DNA from: CAZIAK01 sp964537035
GTDB lineage: Bacteria; Planctomycetota; B15-G4
Length of the DNA stretch: 64,000 nucleotides
Direction: 5' to 3'
Assembly: GCA_964537035.1 (NCBI GenBank)
Contig: CAZIAK010000002.1
Location: 142,983-206,982, forward strand
The translations under genes and the position numbers were made by a program. Positions 41,450 to 50,998 of the stretch are shown here, in pieces. Each line of letters opens with the position of its first letter. The stretch's first letter is position 1. Below the pieces are notes generated by a model. That model saw nothing but the letters and a program-made list of their open reading frames with translations. It did not search any database and was not told the origin of the DNA.

Positions 41450-43765
41450 TCAGTCGTTGGTGAAAGCGAGGTCGTCGATGCCGAGGCGGCCCTGGGGGCT
41501 ACCGGAAGACGGCCCGAACTTCAGGGTCACGGTGGCCAGGTCGGTGAGGTCGATCCCGGAGCCGTCGGCTTCAAAATCGCTCAGCCGCATGCGCAGGGTC
41601 TCGAACTCGTTGTTCCAGCCGGTGCCGATGCCGCAACCCGTGCGTTGGTAGGGCTCTTCGACGCCCCCACCGTAGCTGCCCACGTTGATCGTCGACGTGG
41701 TGCCTGAGCCGTCGGCCAGCTCGACGGAGAAGGTCAGGTCTTCCAACGCGAGATTGGTGAGACCGTCGCGGGTCACCTGGCAAGCCCTCATCGTCAAGGA
41801 GTCGAAGCCGCTGGCGTCCTGGCCCGCTGCCACGATCTCATAGGCGATCTCCAGATCGACGTTGTTGTACTGGAACACGGCGCCCCTCGTGGTGTCATTG
41901 GAGCGGGCGTAGGTCATCCCGTTCATCAGCGCACCATTGTCGGTGAAGTTGCTGTCCGGATCGTTGAGGACGCCCTCGCCGAGCCCCAGCACCGTCGACG
42001 TGACCGTGCCGCCAGAGCTCGAGACCGTGATCTGGTTGTTGGTCTGGAAGTCGTCGATGACGAAGGCGTCCACGCTGCCCCCGCGGTATTGCAAGTCGAC
42101 CACCACGCAGGGGTTGGTATCCGGTGCGCCGATAGGGTGGAAGCTCTCCCACTGCCGCCACAGGAAGTCCTGGGCGGGGATGTTGCCCAAGGCGTGATGC
42201 TTGATCAGGGGCAGGGCGTAGCCGAGCTGCACGAGGTGTGTATCCGGCTTGCCCACCAGGCAGGGGCCACTGGCCACTGAGCCCGATGAGTTGTGGAAGT
42301 CACCGTGGCCCACACCGTGGAGCGAGATGGCTGCCCGCTTCTCCTCGGCCCGATCATGGATGTGCAACGGCTGGGCGATATCACTGCTGGCGCAGCCATT
42401 CACGTCAGCATCTGCACCTGCCACCCACACGTGGTAGTTGGCATCGTGAGGGTCGGTCTGCGCCGGTCCCAGGAAGTCCGTGGGCGCCATGCTGGTGACC
42501 AGCTGGATGTCCTCCAGGGCGTAGTGCTTGGGCACCCAGTCGCCGTCGAAGATGCGGTCGTAGGCACGAGCCACGCCCTCGCCGCCCCGGCTGTGGCCGA
42601 GCCAGGTCATCTGCTCGACCTCGATGTGGCCCAGAAGGGCACCGCCCTCGATGGTGGCCAGGCGTCCCAGGAAGAAGTCGGTGTTGGTCAGGGTCGTGGT
42701 GGACGCCGTCTCGATGCCCGGGCCCGTGTTGTTCTGGTGGCTCATGACCACGAAGCCGTAGCTGGCCAGGTGAAAACCGAGGTGGTCGTACCACTGGTAG
42801 TTGTGCCCGTTGCCGTGGCTGATCACGACCAGGGGCAGGCGGCCCATGTTGGCGATGTCGGTTGGGTAGAACAGGTTCTGCCCCAAGAAGGTCCCGCCAG
42901 AGTAGAGGGCCTCGGTGACCGCCAGGGGGCCGGGCGCTGTCGTGTCGCTCACCACGTAGAGGCCAGACTCATCGCCGAAGCCGTCGATCAGGTCAGCGGC
43001 GTCGAGCAGGCCGTCGCGGTTGAGGTCGACGACCACGTCGTAGCCCACTCCCAGGCCCACCCCGGCGTCGCCGCTCAGGGTGCCCGTATCCACGGTGAAG
43101 GTGTTGGCCGTGATCGAGCCCGCCACGAAGGTGGCCACCTCGGCGCCGTCGCCGGTCAGATCGACGAGGCTGGGGTCAGCCTGCCACTCGCTGGCGGTCT
43201 TGGACGCGACCACGTAGACGTCAGCGGTCACGCCGACCACAGCAGGGTGGCGCGACGGATCGACGCCGACGCTCACCGCCGAGCCCTCGTTGAAGGCGCG
43301 CACGAACTCGAAGTTCGGGTAGGCGCCCAGGGGGTTGCCCGCGAGCTCGACGCCGCGTTCACCAATGGTCACGGACACACCGGCGGTGTAGCTGAACTGG
43401 GCAGCCGTGGGACCGTCTGCCACCGCACCCAGCCCATAAAAGGTCAGGCCCAGCAGACTCGGGTCCGAAGGCGTGATGATCGCGAAGTCGAGGCTGCCGT
43501 TGCCTGGCACCAGACCCAGGTTGATCAAGGTCAGCGCGGGCGTGAAGCCCAGCTCAAGACTCTGCCCGAACAGCTGCGTGGGACCGGGATCAACGTCGAG
43601 CAACAGGTAGCCCGTGACATTGGGAGTTCCGGTGAGAGACCAGTTCATGGTCGTGCCCGGCGCCTTGTTGACGTTCTGTTGGCCGTCGATCGTCAGGTCA
43701 GCCGCAAAGGCCGAGCTGCACAATCCAGACGCGAGCGCGACGGAGCGAAGTATGGGGTGCGTCAA
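41450..43765 (-). CDS. Large secreted alpha/beta hydrolase
   Basis: 771 residues. The signal peptide is SVALASGLCSSAFA. Residues 30-120 form a beta domain (VNKAPGTTMNWSLTGTPNVTGYLLLDVDPGP) of a kind common in planctomycete secreted proteins, followed by an Ig-like region with a calcium-like loop (VVDLNRDGLLDAADLID). The hydrolase core has LPLVVISHGNGHNY, SYGFVVMSHQNN and the nucleophile elbow WLGHSRGGEG; a later HGVGHGDFHNSSG region may hold the His. The C-terminus is a jelly-roll-like beta domain. The arrangement resembles chlorophyllase/PET-hydrolase-like serine esterases. Lacks the WTDLG module of its neighbours. Confidence 0.75.
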   Translation of the reverse strand: MTHPILRSVALASGLCSSAFAADLTIDGQQNVNKAPGTTMNWSLTGTPNVTGYLLLDVDPGPTQLFGQSLELGFTPALTLINLGLVPGNGSLDFAIITPSDPSLLGLTFYGLGAVADGPTAAQFSYTAGVSVTIGERGVELAGNPLGAYPNFEFVRAFNEGSAVSVGVDPSRHPAVVGVTADVYVVASKTASEWQADPSLVDLTGDGAEVATFVAGSITANTFTVDTGTLSGDAGVGLGVGYDVVVDLNRDGLLDAADLIDGFGDESGLYVVSDTTAPGPLAVTEALYSGGTFLGQNLFYPTDIANMGRLPLVVISHGNGHNYQWYDHLGFHLASYGFVVMSHQNNTGPGIETASTTTLTNTDFFLGRLATIEGGALLGHIEVEQMTWLGHSRGGEGVARAYDRIFDGDWVPKHYALEDIQLVTSMAPTDFLGPAQTDPHDANYHVWVAGADADVNGCASSDIAQPLHIHDRAEEKRAAISLHGVGHGDFHNSSGSVASGPCLVGKPDTHLVQLGYALPLIKHHALGNIPAQDFLWRQWESFHPIGAPDTNPCVVVDLQYRGGSVDAFVIDDFQTNNQITVSSSGGTVTSTVLGLGEGVLNDPDSNFTDNGALMNGMTYARSNDTTRGAVFQYNNVDLEIAYEIVAAGQDASGFDSLTMRACQVTRDGLTNLALEDLTFSVELADGSGTTSTINVGSYGGGVEEPYQRTGCGIGTGWNNEFETLRMRLSDFEADGSGIDLTDLATVTLKFGPSSGSPQGRLGIDDLAFTND

Positions 43766-43828
43766 GATGTCTCATTCCGCAGAGGGGAGAGTGTCGCCCC
43801 GGAGACTAACGCGATTTCTGAAAACCGT

Positions 43829-43871
43829 CATGCCCCGTGCCCGAACATTCGCTGTTCGGACACGGGGCATG
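43829..43871 (-). terminator. Strong hairpin, probable terminator of the FG-GAP gene
   Basis: CATGCCCCGTG (43829-43839) pairs with CACGGGGCATG (43861-43871), and inside it CCGAACA (43841-43847) pairs with TGTTCGG (43853-43859) around TTCGC, with a single C-A mismatch between. On the minus strand it lies about 55 bases after the FG-GAP stop at 43927 and is followed by ACGGTTTT. An operator for the gene at 43765 is the alternative. Confidence 0.65.
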
Positions 43872-43926
43872 GGGACATCAGGTGGGGTGGCAGGTGCCTC
43901 AGCAGCAGACCCGCCGTCTCTCTCGT

Positions 43927-45567
43927 TCAGTCAGAAATGCGCAGTCTCAGGGCGTTGCTGAGCGAGGTGCCAGCTGTCGCAGTGCCGTCGACCACCAGCT
44001 GTTGCACGTAGCCCGCCAGCCCCGGACCCACACCCATGGGGAAGCTCGTAGGCATGGCCAGGGGCATGGTCATGGCGCCAGCGCCATCGGTGGCACCGGT
44101 CAGCAACACGAAGCCGAAACCAGGCGTGGGGTCAGCGACCAGCGTGCCACCCTTGAACGGGATCGCCGTGGCGTTGAGGCTCACGATCATCGCGGTCATG
44201 GCGCTACTCGGAGCGTTGGTCAGGTCGAGACTCAACACCTCGTTCAGCGCGGTGTGGCCCGTGCCGGTCAGCAGGGGGTCACCGAGGGCGCCGCCGCTGG
44301 CCGAGCCCAGATCACTCCACTGCGGGCCGAAGTTGCTGTAGATCCAGTTGGTCGTGCCACCAGCGTTGCCCACAGCCAACTCAAGCGTGTTCATGATCGG
44401 CGCACCACTGACCGGGTCTGCGTAGTTGGCCACGTCGGCCAGGGCCACAGAGCGGGAGTTGCCTCCGTCGATCACGCCAGCACCGTTGGTCATCTTGAGG
44501 AAACCACCAGGGGCAGCCATGGGATCTGCCTGGGTCGCCAGGTAGATGGAGTTGTCTTGGTCGCGGTTGGCGAAGACCAGATCGGGATCACCGTCCCCTT
44601 CCAGGTCACCGATGGCGGCGTCGTAGCTGTCAGCCATCTGACCGTCGAGGGCCGAACCCGTGACCGTGGCGAAGGCCAGGATGCCCAGCTCGACGGTGGC
44701 GTTGCGGTAGAGAGCGTTGGCCTGGTTCCGGTTGGCGGCGACCACATCCAGGTCGCCATCGTTGTCCAGGTCACCGATGGCCAGGCCATAGCTGGTGCTG
44801 GGAGTACCAGAGGAGTCCAGGTTGCCCGTGGAGAAGACGCCTTCGACGCCGCCCTGCAGACCCGCCTGGTTGAGGAAGTAGTAGTTCTTCGCGCCGGTGC
44901 TGTTGGCCACGATCACGTCCTGGTCACCATCGCCATCGAGGTCAGCGATCATCACCGTCCGACTCCCGTCGGCGAAGGTGCTGATGCGAGTGGTGGTGTC
45001 CCGAACGAAGGTGCCGTCGCCGTTGCCCAGGTAGACGTCGTTGTTCTCGTAGCGATTGACCACCACGAGGTCGGCCGAACCGTCGCCGTCCAGATCACCG
45101 ATGGCCACGTCGTACGACTGGTGCAGCTCGGTTTCGATGCCGCTGACCACCGTGGTGAACATGCCCGCCTGGTTGTCCGGCGCCGCGCTCAGGTTCAGCA
45201 GGACGGTGTTGGCGTCGCCGTTGCCGTTGGCGATCACCGCGTCCTCGTCACCGTCACCATCGAGGTCGCCGAAGGCCATGCCCTTGGCCCGGCTGGTACC
45301 CAGGAGGGCGTTGCCGGGGGTGGTGTCCTTGTTGAACACGCCGCCGCCCTGGTTCGCGTAGACCGCGTTGGGGCCAGCGTAGTTGAGCTCGAAGTAGTCG
45401 AGGTCACCATCGTTGTCGTAGTCGACCCAGGCCACGCGCCGGGTGTTGGCGGTGGTGGTGGACACGTCCGTGCCCCCGTCATTGACGAAGACCACGTTCT
45501 GGGTGTTCTGGGCCAGGGTCGGGACAGTCAGTCCGACGACCAGGAGAGATGTCATGAGGTTGCGCAT
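43927..45567 (-). CDS. Secreted FG-GAP/VCBS repeat protein with shared C-terminal module
   Basis: 546 residues. Signal peptide LLVVGLTVPTLAQ. Seven or so FG-GAP/VCBS blades carry DxDxDGDxD calcium loops (VDYDNDGDLDYFE, GDLDGDGDEDAVI, GDLDGDGSADLVV, ADLDGDGDQDVIV, GDLDNDGDLDVVA, GDLEGDGDPDLVF), forming a propeller. The last ~130 residues (WSDLGSASGG to TSLSNALRLRISD) are the same module as in the proteins at 19917 and 21810. Probably a surface or extracellular binding protein. ATG 45567. A strong hairpin follows the stop. Confidence 0.8.
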   Translation of the reverse strand: MRNLMTSLLVVGLTVPTLAQNTQNVVFVNDGGTDVSTTTANTRRVAWVDYDNDGDLDYFELNYAGPNAVYANQGGGVFNKDTTPGNALLGTSRAKGMAFGDLDGDGDEDAVIANGNGDANTVLLNLSAAPDNQAGMFTTVVSGIETELHQSYDVAIGDLDGDGSADLVVVNRYENNDVYLGNGDGTFVRDTTTRISTFADGSRTVMIADLDGDGDQDVIVANSTGAKNYYFLNQAGLQGGVEGVFSTGNLDSSGTPSTSYGLAIGDLDNDGDLDVVAANRNQANALYRNATVELGILAFATVTGSALDGQMADSYDAAIGDLEGDGDPDLVFANRDQDNSIYLATQADPMAAPGGFLKMTNGAGVIDGGNSRSVALADVANYADPVSGAPIMNTLELAVGNAGGTTNWIYSNFGPQWSDLGSASGGALGDPLLTGTGHTALNEVLSLDLTNAPSSAMTAMIVSLNATAIPFKGGTLVADPTPGFGFVLLTGATDGAGAMTMPLAMPTSFPMGVGPGLAGYVQQLVVDGTATAGTSLSNALRLRISD

Positions 45568-45892
45568 GGCAGGACTCGAAATCGGGTGGAGAGAAGGAGA
45601 GAGAGGATGATTCGGGAGAGAACCGCGTTCTGCGGGCGAAGAGCCGCAGGGCCACTCTTGGCCGTTCCTGCGATTGATGCCCCTTTGCAGGGACGATGAA
45701 GTTCAATAGAGAGGATCTGCCCGCTCAGCTCCGCAGCTGGGGACGTAGCAGAGACTACTACGCCCCCCTGCCGGCGCTGAAGATATATGGATGTATCTTG
45801 ATTTCTTCTCCAGTTGCCGGATCGGCTGCCGCAGCCTGCCCCGCCAGACTGGCCATGGACAGAGCCTCACGGCCCTTCCAGGATGTCGCGCC
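45568..45892. other. 325-bp divergent intergenic region
   Basis: No gene is supported. An AT-rich patch at 45780-45811 stands out and includes AAGATA (45780-45785) and TATCTT (45794-45799) as inverted arms around eight bases. TATATG at 45784-45789 could be a -10 for the plus-strand gene, leaving a leader of about 97 bases. Confidence 0.4.
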
Positions 45893-48067
45893 ATGAGCCC
45901 TCAACCACCAGCCCACCCCGAAGAACTGGCCCTGGTCGGTGGCGGCCATGCCCACGCCGTCGTGTTGCGAGAGTTGGCCCTCAGGCCCCTAGCGGGAGCC
46001 CGCATCACCCTCATCGCCGCGGCCATCCACACCCCCTACTCGGGGATGCTGCCGGGCATGATCGCCGGGCACTACAGCTTCGACGCCGCCCACATCGACC
46101 TCCAGCCCCTGGCCCGAGCCGCCGGGGTGCGCCTCATCCGGGACGCCATCACCGGCATCTCCCCGGGCGAGCGCCTGGTGACCTTCGCCGAACGCCCTCC
46201 CCTACCTTATGACGTGGTCTCCCTGGATGTGGGCTCCACCCCGTCCATGGACACGGTGCCCGGCGCCCGAGAGCACACCCTGCCGGTGAAGCCCATCGCA
46301 CGCTTCCTGCCCCGCTGGGACGAGCTGCACCGCCGGGTGCTGGCGAGCAGCGAGCCCGTGCACCTGGCCACCGTAGGCGCCGGTGCTGGCGGGGTTGAGC
46401 TGACCCTGGCCGTGCACCACCGGCTCACCAACGCCCTCGCCGCCCAGGGACGCTCTGCCCAGAACCTCTCCTGCCACCTCTTCTTTGGCTCGGCTGAGAT
46501 CCTGCCCACCCATCCGCCCCGGTTGCGCCGCCTGCTCACCAAGATCTTGAGGCAGCGGGGCATCACCCTGCATCCGTCCACGCGCATCGCCTCCGTCGAG
46601 GCGGAGGCCCTGGTCGCCGCCGACGGGCAGAGGCACCGGGCCGACGAGGTACTCTGGGTCACCCAGGCCGGGGCCGCGCCCTGGATCGCCGCCTCGGGCC
46701 TGACCACAGACCCCGCAGGCTTCCTCGCCGTGGATGCCTGCCTGCGATCGGTCTCCCACCCCGAGGTCTTCGCCGCGGGGGATGTGGCCGCCGTGCTCCC
46801 CCACCCCAGGGAGAAGGCCGGCGTCTTTGCCGTGCGCCAGGGCCCGCCGCTGACCGAGAACCTGCGCCGGGTGATGTCCGGAAACAGCCCCGAACCCTTC
46901 GAGCCCCAGCGACGCTTTCTCACCATCGTCTCCACCGGCGATCGCTTCGCCGTGGCCAGCCGGGGATCGTGGTCGCTCAAGGGTCGGCTCATGTGGCGCT
47001 GGAAGGACCAGATCGACCGCCGCTTCATGGCCCTCTTCTCCCGACTGCCCCAACCTGCGGGGTCTGACGGCCCGGGCCTGCCACTGGTTGAGCAGCTCTC
47101 TGCGAGCGGCGCTGGTGCGTCTTCGCCCGGTCAGCCGGTCACACTGCGTGCTGCGTTCCTGCTGCGTCCGCCGGTGGATGACCCCTGGACCTTCGGGCGC
47201 ATCGCCGCCACCCACGCACTGGGCGCGCTTCTGGCCAGGGGCGGCCGTCCACGGGGGGCCCACCTCACCGTCTGTCTGCCGGGGAGCCAGAGCAGGGCCA
47301 ACGACCTGACCCTCGGGCAGATCGAGGCCGGCACCAGAGCAGTTCTCGCTGACCACGAAGCGACCCTGACCTCGGGCGACCCGGTCTACGGCGACGACTT
47401 CAGCGTGACCCTGGGCGTCGAGGGCGTCGCCGACGGCGCCAGCGATGATGTCATCGGTGACGGTCCGGCAGAGACCCGACCGGCCCCCGCGCTCGGTGAC
47501 ATCGTCCTGCTCACCCAGCCCCTGGGCAGCGGGTTGATCCTCGAGGCCGCGTACCGGGGACAGGCCATGGGCCGCTGGGTTCTCGATGCCCTGTGGGCCA
47601 TGGAGCGCTCCGTGGCCAGCGCCGTCGCCAGCGCCACCGAGCACGGTGCCAGCGCTTTCACCATGATCGATCAAAGAGGCCTGGCGGGAGGCCTCGTCGA
47701 GCTGCTCGACGGCACGGGGCTGGGAGCGCAGATCGCTGTGCAGCAAGTACCCCTGCTCGACGGGGCGTTGCAGCTCTCCAGAAACTCTCCACCGGTCGCT
47801 CTTTCGGAGAGCAACCGCCGCGCCTTCGGTGCAGAGGTGCAACCCGATCCCACGGCCAGCGACACGGTTCTCGCCACTGGCGAAGTGCTCTTCGATCCCC
47901 AGCTCTCCGGCGGGCTGCTGCTGACCATCCCCCACGAGCGGGCGGACGATTGCCTGGCAGAGCTGCATGCTAGAGGTGACACCGAGGCGGCGATCATAGG
48001 CGCTGTCATTGCGAGGCCGTCGCCCAGCGCGGCAGGAGGCCCGACGATCGTGCTCAGCAAGCACTGA
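45893..48067 (+). CDS. FAD-dependent NDH-like oxidoreductase fused to a SelD-like domain lacking its N-terminus
   Basis: 724 residues. Residues 1-400 are a pyridine-nucleotide-disulfide/NDH-2-like flavoprotein: ELALVGGGHAHAVVLRELAL, HLATVGAGAGGVELTLAV, EVFAAGDVAAV. From about residue 420 to the end comes a SelD (selenophosphate synthetase) fold: VDDPWTFGRIAATHALGALLARGG, ALGDIVLLTQPLGSGLI, LFDPQLSGGLLLTIP, AAIIGAV. NDH-SelD fusions are known, but they normally include a CGGCGAK-like Cys/Lys loop and a DDAAV metal site; both are absent here and no frameshift explains it. TDVTGFGLLGH is also changed (MIDQRGLAGG). Selenophosphate synthesis is therefore doubtful. ATG 45893 with AGGA nine bases upstream. 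Confidence 0.82.
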   Translation: MSPQPPAHPEELALVGGGHAHAVVLRELALRPLAGARITLIAAAIHTPYSGMLPGMIAGHYSFDAAHIDLQPLARAAGVRLIRDAITGISPGERLVTFAERPPLPYDVVSLDVGSTPSMDTVPGAREHTLPVKPIARFLPRWDELHRRVLASSEPVHLATVGAGAGGVELTLAVHHRLTNALAAQGRSAQNLSCHLFFGSAEILPTHPPRLRRLLTKILRQRGITLHPSTRIASVEAEALVAADGQRHRADEVLWVTQAGAAPWIAASGLTTDPAGFLAVDACLRSVSHPEVFAAGDVAAVLPHPREKAGVFAVRQGPPLTENLRRVMSGNSPEPFEPQRRFLTIVSTGDRFAVASRGSWSLKGRLMWRWKDQIDRRFMALFSRLPQPAGSDGPGLPLVEQLSASGAGASSPGQPVTLRAAFLLRPPVDDPWTFGRIAATHALGALLARGGRPRGAHLTVCLPGSQSRANDLTLGQIEAGTRAVLADHEATLTSGDPVYGDDFSVTLGVEGVADGASDDVIGDGPAETRPAPALGDIVLLTQPLGSGLILEAAYRGQAMGRWVLDALWAMERSVASAVASATEHGASAFTMIDQRGLAGGLVELLDGTGLGAQIAVQQVPLLDGALQLSRNSPPVALSESNRRAFGAEVQPDPTASDTVLATGEVLFDPQLSGGLLLTIPHERADDCLAELHARGDTEAAIIGAVIARPSPSAAGGPTIVLSKH

Positions 48068-48119
48068 GCGAGGCCCGGGCAAGGCACACCGCTCTCATGG
48101 GGCCGAGACACGACCTCGT

Positions 48120-49079
48120 TCAGAAGCGGCCCTGCAACTCTACATTGCCCCCGGACAGCACCAGCCCCAGGCGCGGCAGGCCGGGCAGGGCCTTGAACTC
48201 GTCGGTGAGCACGGCGGCCAGCACCGTGGCCGCGCTGGGCTCCACCAGCAACTTCGCCCGCAACCAGAGCAGCTCCATGGCAGCGCGGATCTGCGCATCG
48301 CTCACGGTGATGATGCGCTCCACGTGATCGCGGATGATCGGCCAGGTGAGCTCGCCCAGGCTGGTCAGCAGTCCGTCGGCGATGGTGTCCGGGCCGGTCT
48401 GCAAGATCCGACGGCCCGCGGCCAGGGAGCGCGCAGCGTCGTCGGCACCTTGCGGTTCTGCTGCAAAGACCCGGGGCCGTGGGCTCTTGCTCGTGGCCGC
48501 CAAGCACGTGCCCGACAACAGCCCGCCCCCACCCACGGGCGTGAGCAGCCCCGCCAGGTCGTCCACCTGATCGAGCAGCTCCAGCGCGGCGGTGCCCTGG
48601 CCAGCGATGACGTGGGCGTTGTCATAGGGATGGATGAACGTGGCCCCGGTCTCTGCCATGACCACAGCGGCCGTGGTCTCCCGCGCCTCCAGCGTGGGCT
48701 CACACAGGGTGACCGTCGCGCCGTAGCCCCGCACCGCCGCCTGCTTCACTGGGGGCGCGTTGCTGGGCATGACCACGTAGGCTGGCAGTCCGGCCATGCG
48801 CGCTGCCAAGGCCAGGGCCTGCGCGTGATTGCCCGAGCTGTGGGTCACCACGCCTCGGGCCGCCACCGACCGATCGAGCTGGGACACGGCGTGAGCGGCG
48901 CCGCGAAACTTGAACGCTCCCACCTTCTGCCACTGCTCGCACTTGAAGAACAGCTGCCGCCCGGCCAGCTTGTCGAGAGTGGCGCAGGTCATCACCGGCG
49001 TCACATGGGCGAGCCCGGCGATGCGCGCGGCCGCTGCTTGCACCGACGAGAGGTCGAGGGCCTGTGGCGGGCCGCTCAT
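48120..49079 (-). CDS. PLP-dependent threonine/serine dehydratase-like enzyme
   Basis: 319 residues, fold type II. KVGAFKFRGA holds the PLP lysine, SSGNHAQALALAA and the GGGGLLSG phosphate-binding loop follow, with VLSGGNVEL at the end. Length and motifs match catabolic threonine dehydratase/serine racemase, lacking the C-terminal ACT domain of biosynthetic IlvA. It would deaminate L-threonine or L-serine to 2-oxoacids, or racemise serine. 2-Oxobutyrate formed this way could feed the branched-chain dehydrogenase encoded nearby (speculative). Convergent with the SelD-fusion gene, 52 bp apart. Confidence 0.87.
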   Translation of the reverse strand: MSGPPQALDLSSVQAAAARIAGLAHVTPVMTCATLDKLAGRQLFFKCEQWQKVGAFKFRGAAHAVSQLDRSVAARGVVTHSSGNHAQALALAARMAGLPAYVVMPSNAPPVKQAAVRGYGATVTLCEPTLEARETTAAVVMAETGATFIHPYDNAHVIAGQGTAALELLDQVDDLAGLLTPVGGGGLLSGTCLAATSKSPRPRVFAAEPQGADDAARSLAAGRRILQTGPDTIADGLLTSLGELTWPIIRDHVERIITVSDAQIRAAMELLWLRAKLLVEPSAATVLAAVLTDEFKALPGLPRLGLVLSGGNVELQGRF

Positions 49080-49150
49080 GGCGCCCCGGTCGCTCGCAGC
49101 AGCAACGGCCGCACCGGCAACAACGGCCGTCGCACCAGAGAGAGCATCAC

Positions 49151-50794
49151 TCAGGACTCGAACGCCGCGGACACAACGGCCCGGGCTTCGTCCTGAATCG
49201 CGGCCAGATGCTCTGCGCCCAGGAACGACTCGGCGTAGATCTTGTAGACGTCTTCGGTCCCCGAGGGACGGGCGGCGAACCAGCCGTTCTCGGTGACCAC
49301 CTTCAGCCCGCCGATGGCCGCGTCGTTGCCCGGCGCCCGGGTCAACTTGGCCTGAATCGGCTCGCCCGCCAGGTCGGTGGCCTGCACCTGCTCGGGAGAG
49401 AGGGCCTTGAGCTTGGCCTTCTGCTCGACCGTCGCCGGCGCATCGATGCGCTCATACACCGGCCGCCCGAAGCGTTCAGTGAGCGACTCGTAGAGCTGGC
49501 CCGGGTCGTTGCCCGTGACCGCGGTGAGCTCCGCGGCGAGCAGGTCGAGCAGGATGCCGTCCTTGTCGGTGGTCCAGGTGCTGCCGTCACGGCGCAAGAA
49601 CGACGCGCCCGCGCTCTCTTCGCCGCCGAAGCCGAACGAGCCGTCGGCCAGGCCGGGCACGAACCACCTGAAGCCCACGGGCACCTCGCACACCGTGCGC
49701 CCGATGTCCGCGGCGACCCGGTCGATCATGGACGAACTCACCAGGGTTTTGCCCACCACCGCCTCGGCGGCCCAATCAGGGCGGTGCTGAAACAGGTACT
49801 CGATGCACACGGCCAAGAAGTGGTTGGGGTTCATCAAGCCCGCGGTCGGGGTCACGATGCCGTGGCGGTCGTAGTCGGTGTCGTTGCCGAAGGCGATGTC
49901 GAAGCGGTCTTTCAGCTCGACCAGACCGGCCATGGCCCAGGGCGAGCTGCAGTCCATGCGGATCTTGCCGTCCCGATCGACCGGCACGAAACGAAAGGTG
50001 GGGTCGACGGACGGGTTGACCACGGTGATGTCCAGGCCCCAGCGTTCGGCCAGGGGTGCCCACACGCCGATGCCCGAGCCGCCCATGGGGTCGACGCCGA
50101 TGCTCAGACCGCTGGCAGCGATGGCCTCCATGTCGAGCACGGAGCCCAGGTCTTCGACGTAGGGCGTGACGTAGTCGAACACCTGGGTCGTCGCCGCGGC
50201 GCGCGCGTCGCTCAGCGAGACTCGCAGCACACCGCGGTTGCCGTCTTCCAAGAGCTCGTTGGCCCGCTGCTCGATGGGAGTGGCCACGTCACCGTCTGCG
50301 GGACCACCGTGAGGCGGGTTGTACTTGAAGCCCCCGTCGCCGGGCGGGTTGTGGCTGGGCGTGATCACCACGCCATCGGCCAGCCCCGACGTGCGCCCTC
50401 TGTTGAAGCTGACCACGGCGTGAGAGAGCAGGGGCGTGGGCGTGTAGGCGCCGTCGGCGGCGATCATGACCGTGATGCCGTGAGCCGCCAGCACTTCGAG
50501 GGCGGTGCTGTGGGCGGGCTCGGACAGGGCGTGGGTGTCCATGGCCAGAAACAGCGGGCCGTCGATGCCCGCAGCTTTGCGATGCTCAGCGAGGGCTTGG
50601 CACACCGCGAGAATGTGGTCCTCGTTGAAGGCCCGCTTGAGCGAGCTGCCCCGGTGTCCCGATGTGCCGAAGGCCACGCGCTGGGCGGGCACCGCGGGGT
50701 CAGGCTGCTGGTTGAAATACGACGAGACCAGCTGAGGCACGTTGACCAACATGGACTCGGTGGCCAGCTTTCCGGCCAGGGGATGGGTGCTCAA
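49151..50794 (-). CDS. pgm: Phosphoglucomutase (alpha-D-glucose phosphate-specific)
   Basis: 547 residues, the E. coli Pgm type. VAFGTSGHRGSSLKRAFNEDHI starts domain 1, the phosphoserine is Ser147 in TPSHNPPGDGGFKYNPPHGGPA, the metal loop is FGNDTDYDRHGIVTP, and the sugar-binding loop is FGGEESAGASFLRRDG. The phosphate-binding RPSGTEDVYKIYAESF is near the C-terminus. It interconverts glucose-1- and glucose-6-phosphate for glycogen and polysaccharide metabolism. ATG 50794. Confidence 0.95.
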   Translation of the reverse strand: MSTHPLAGKLATESMLVNVPQLVSSYFNQQPDPAVPAQRVAFGTSGHRGSSLKRAFNEDHILAVCQALAEHRKAAGIDGPLFLAMDTHALSEPAHSTALEVLAAHGITVMIAADGAYTPTPLLSHAVVSFNRGRTSGLADGVVITPSHNPPGDGGFKYNPPHGGPADGDVATPIEQRANELLEDGNRGVLRVSLSDARAAATTQVFDYVTPYVEDLGSVLDMEAIAASGLSIGVDPMGGSGIGVWAPLAERWGLDITVVNPSVDPTFRFVPVDRDGKIRMDCSSPWAMAGLVELKDRFDIAFGNDTDYDRHGIVTPTAGLMNPNHFLAVCIEYLFQHRPDWAAEAVVGKTLVSSSMIDRVAADIGRTVCEVPVGFRWFVPGLADGSFGFGGEESAGASFLRRDGSTWTTDKDGILLDLLAAELTAVTGNDPGQLYESLTERFGRPVYERIDAPATVEQKAKLKALSPEQVQATDLAGEPIQAKLTRAPGNDAAIGGLKVVTENGWFAARPSGTEDVYKIYAESFLGAEHLAAIQDEARAVVSAAFES

Positions 50795-50998
50795 CGGTCG
50801 GGGGCTCCGGGGGCGGCCTGCTGGTGATTCCGGGGATCTCCCGGCACTTGGCGTTGAACGGTGGCTCGCTGATGCCAGTGGCCAACCCTCAGCAGTCTAC
50901 CGGCGGCACAACGGCCGTGGAACGGCGCACCCCCAGCTCCCCCCCGACGGGGATCGGCTCGCCTACTTCCGCCAGGGATTCCAGCGCGAGCCCAGAGG

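Noticed and set aside
46900..47200. A frameshift hiding the missing SelD catalytic loop
   Set aside because: No Cys/Lys glycine loop or DDAAV-like stretch was found in other frames here, so the absence seems real rather than a sequencing slip.
46202..48082. A 626-codon minus-strand frame opposite the SelD fusion gene
   Set aside because: The plus-strand protein has clear flavoprotein and SelD motifs; the antisense translation is low in complexity.
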